From positions 1 through 7,799 of the forward strand of contig JAGLTY010000088.1 in NCBI GenBank assembly GCA_023135025.1: DNA of 7,799 bases, given 5' to 3'. The notes beneath the pieces are model-generated. The model was not told where the DNA came from, did not search any database, and saw only the letters and a program-made list of their open reading frames with translations. This document shows, in pieces, positions 6,355 through 7,799 of this stretch (the stretch's first letter is position 1; every line of letters starts with the position of its first letter). The position numbers and the translations under genes are program-made. Origin of the DNA: Bacteroidales bacterium. GTDB taxonomy: Bacteria > Bacteroidota > Bacteroidia > Bacteroidales > GCA-2748055.

Positions 6355-7799
6355 AGAAACGACCCTGCTTTTACGTTGGATTAGGCTTTCTGTTGTTGTC
6401 CGGATGCGTATTGAATAAAGAGAATAAGGAGCCGGTACAGCCCAATATTATTTTCATCCTGGCCGATGACCTGGGATATGGTGATCTGGGGTGTTATGGA
6501 CAGGAGCTGATTGAAACACCCCATATCGATGCGCTGGCTTCAGGAGGAATGAAGTTCACACGGCACTATTCCGGGTCACCGGTATGTGCTCCCTCTCGTT
6601 GTGTGTTGCTTACCGGAAAGCATAGTGGTCATGCCTATATAAGGGGCAATGATGAATGGGGAACACGTGGAGAGGTGTGGGATTACCGTGCCATGATTGC
6701 CGATTCCACTCTGGAAGGGCAACGACCATTGCCTGCCAATACTACAACCATTGCTACCCTGATGCAGTCGGCCGGGTACAGGACCGGGATGATTGGAAAA
6801 TGGGGATTGGGCGCTCCACATACGGAAGGGATACCCAACCGGCAGGGATTTGATTTTTTCTGCGGATACAACTGCCAGAGGCAGGCCCATACCTATTATC
6901 CGGTCCACCTCTATCTCAATGAAGAGCGTCTCTGTTTAGGAAATGATACGGTGGCTCCCCATACAAAACTATTGGAGGGTGCCGATCCTCTTGAAGTGGC
7001 TAATTATGCCCCTTACACACTCTCCAATTATGCGCCGGATGTGATGTTTGATGAGATGATCCGCTTCATAGAACAAGATAAGAAGAAGCCCTTCTTTTTC
7101 TACTGGGCTTCTCCCATTCCTCATGTGGCACTACAGGCACCCCGGCGATGGGTGGATTACTATGTGGATAAGTTTGGGGATGAAAAGCCTTACACGGGTG
7201 ATCAGGGCTACTTCCCCAGCCGGTATCCCCATGCCACCTATGCAGCGATGGTCTCCTACCTGGATGAGCGGGTCGGAGAACTGGTTCAAACACTCAAGGA
7301 GGAGGGATTGTATGAAAACACCCTGATTATTTTCTCCTCCGACAACGGTCCCACTTTCAATGGAGGTACAGATTCACCCTGGTTTAATTCGGGTGGCCCT
7401 TTTAAATCGGAACGGGGATGGGCAAAAGCTTTTCTGCATGAAGGGGGAATCCGGGTGCCTATGATTGCCAGCTGGCCGGGGAAAATTGTGCCCGGGTCAG
7501 AATCGGGACATCTCTCGGCTTTCTGGGATCTTCTGCCTACACTTTGTGAAGTGGCCGGTGCTGATGTTCCCAATGATGTGGATGGAATCAGCTATCTGCC
7601 CGAACTGTTGGGTGCAGGCAACCAGGAGAAACATCCCTACCTCTATTGGGAGTTTCCTGCGTCGGGGGGACAACAGGCGGTGAGGATGGAGAATTGGAAG
7701 GCGATCCGGAAAAATATCCGGAAAGGTAACCTTGATCTGGAGCTCTACAATCTGGAGGAGGATGTGGCGGAGCAGCATGATGTGGCGGCCGATCACCCC
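6351..7799 (+). CDS. S1-family (formylglycine) sulfatase lipoprotein, 3' partial
   Basis: The frame is open from the ATG at 6351 to the window end, giving 483 residues without a stop; only the extreme C-terminus should be missing. Residues 1-19 are a lipoprotein signal with lipobox LSGC (Cys19 lipidated). The alkaline-phosphatase-fold metal motif ADDLGYGD (38-45) is followed by CAPSR (79-83), where Cys79 would be converted to formylglycine, and TGK (88-90). SSDNGP carries metal-site Asp331 and Asn332, and HEGGIRVP follows. These residues define type I sulfatases, which hydrolyse sulfate esters; Cys-type members need an anSME-type maturase, not in the window. GKWGLG (149-154) has Gly152 where arylsulfatase A has a histidine. 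NCQRQAHTYYP is reminiscent of carbohydrate sulfatases of Bacteroidota; I suspect a galactose-sulfate-related subfamily but cannot assign it. The start overlaps the GH42 stop as ATGA, indicating translational coupling; a weak purine-rich GAAGAGA lies 10 bases upstream. Confidence 0.93.
   Translation, partial: MKKRPCFYVGLGFLLLSGCVLNKENKEPVQPNIIFILADDLGYGDLGCYGQELIETPHIDALASGGMKFTRHYSGSPVCAPSRCVLLTGKHSGHAYIRGNDEWGTRGEVWDYRAMIADSTLEGQRPLPANTTTIATLMQSAGYRTGMIGKWGLGAPHTEGIPNRQGFDFFCGYNCQRQAHTYYPVHLYLNEERLCLGNDTVAPHTKLLEGADPLEVANYAPYTLSNYAPDVMFDEMIRFIEQDKKKPFFFYWASPIPHVALQAPRRWVDYYVDKFGDEKPYTGDQGYFPSRYPHATYAAMVSYLDERVGELVQTLKEEGLYENTLIIFSSDNGPTFNGGTDSPWFNSGGPFKSERGWAKAFLHEGGIRVPMIASWPGKIVPGSESGHLSAFWDLLPTLCEVAGADVPNDVDGISYLPELLGAGNQEKHPYLYWEFPASGGQQAVRMENWKAIRKNIRKGNLDLELYNLEEDVAEQHDVAADHP

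Noticed and set aside
7497..7796. Minus-strand open frame opposite the sulfatase C-terminal region
   Set aside because: Antisense to continuous sulfatase homology and without recognisable features.

Overview
The window looks like a chromosomal piece of a Bacteroidota genome, probably a free-living or marine polysaccharide degrader. Three things point there: a cluster of exported carbohydrate-active enzymes with a lipoprotein sulfatase, the near absence of Shine-Dalgarno sequences in front of its genes, and A/T-rich leaders of the Bacteroidota type. The taxon call rests on style and gene content, not on a marker gene.

Layout: (1) 1-807, plus strand, the C-terminal part of a chorismatase-like protein of the FkbO/Hyg5/XanB2 family (RidA fold), cut by the left edge. 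(2) 831-2246, minus strand, a complete exported protein with a DUF1593 nucleoside-hydrolase-like domain and a C-terminal PKD/Ig-like domain (Sde182-like); it ends tail to tail with gene 1 across 23 bases. (3) A 67-base divergent intergenic region, 2247-2313. (4) A tight plus-strand run of three genes: GH127 (DUF1680) beta-L-arabinofuranosidase-like enzyme (2314-4248), GH42 beta-galactosidase-like enzyme (4255-6354), and an S1-type sulfatase lipoprotein (6351 to beyond the right edge). Spacings of 6 bases and a 4-base ATGA overlap indicate one transcript.

Together the right-hand genes read as part of a polysaccharide utilization locus. The glycosidases would remove terminal arabinose and galactose (or L-arabinopyranose) units and the sulfatase would remove sulfate esters, so a sulfated arabinogalactan or galactan is a reasonable substrate guess. 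No SusC/SusD pair, regulator or transporter is inside the window, so the boundaries of the locus are unseen. The DUF1593 gene shares the divergent control region and may be co-regulated. The chorismatase-like gene is probably unrelated aromatic or secondary metabolism.

I found no RNA genes, mobile elements, CRISPR arrays or notable repeats, and no clearly new system. The points most worth a second look are the gene combination, the active-site variants in the DUF1593 and sulfatase proteins, and the mixed residue signature of the chorismatase-like protein.
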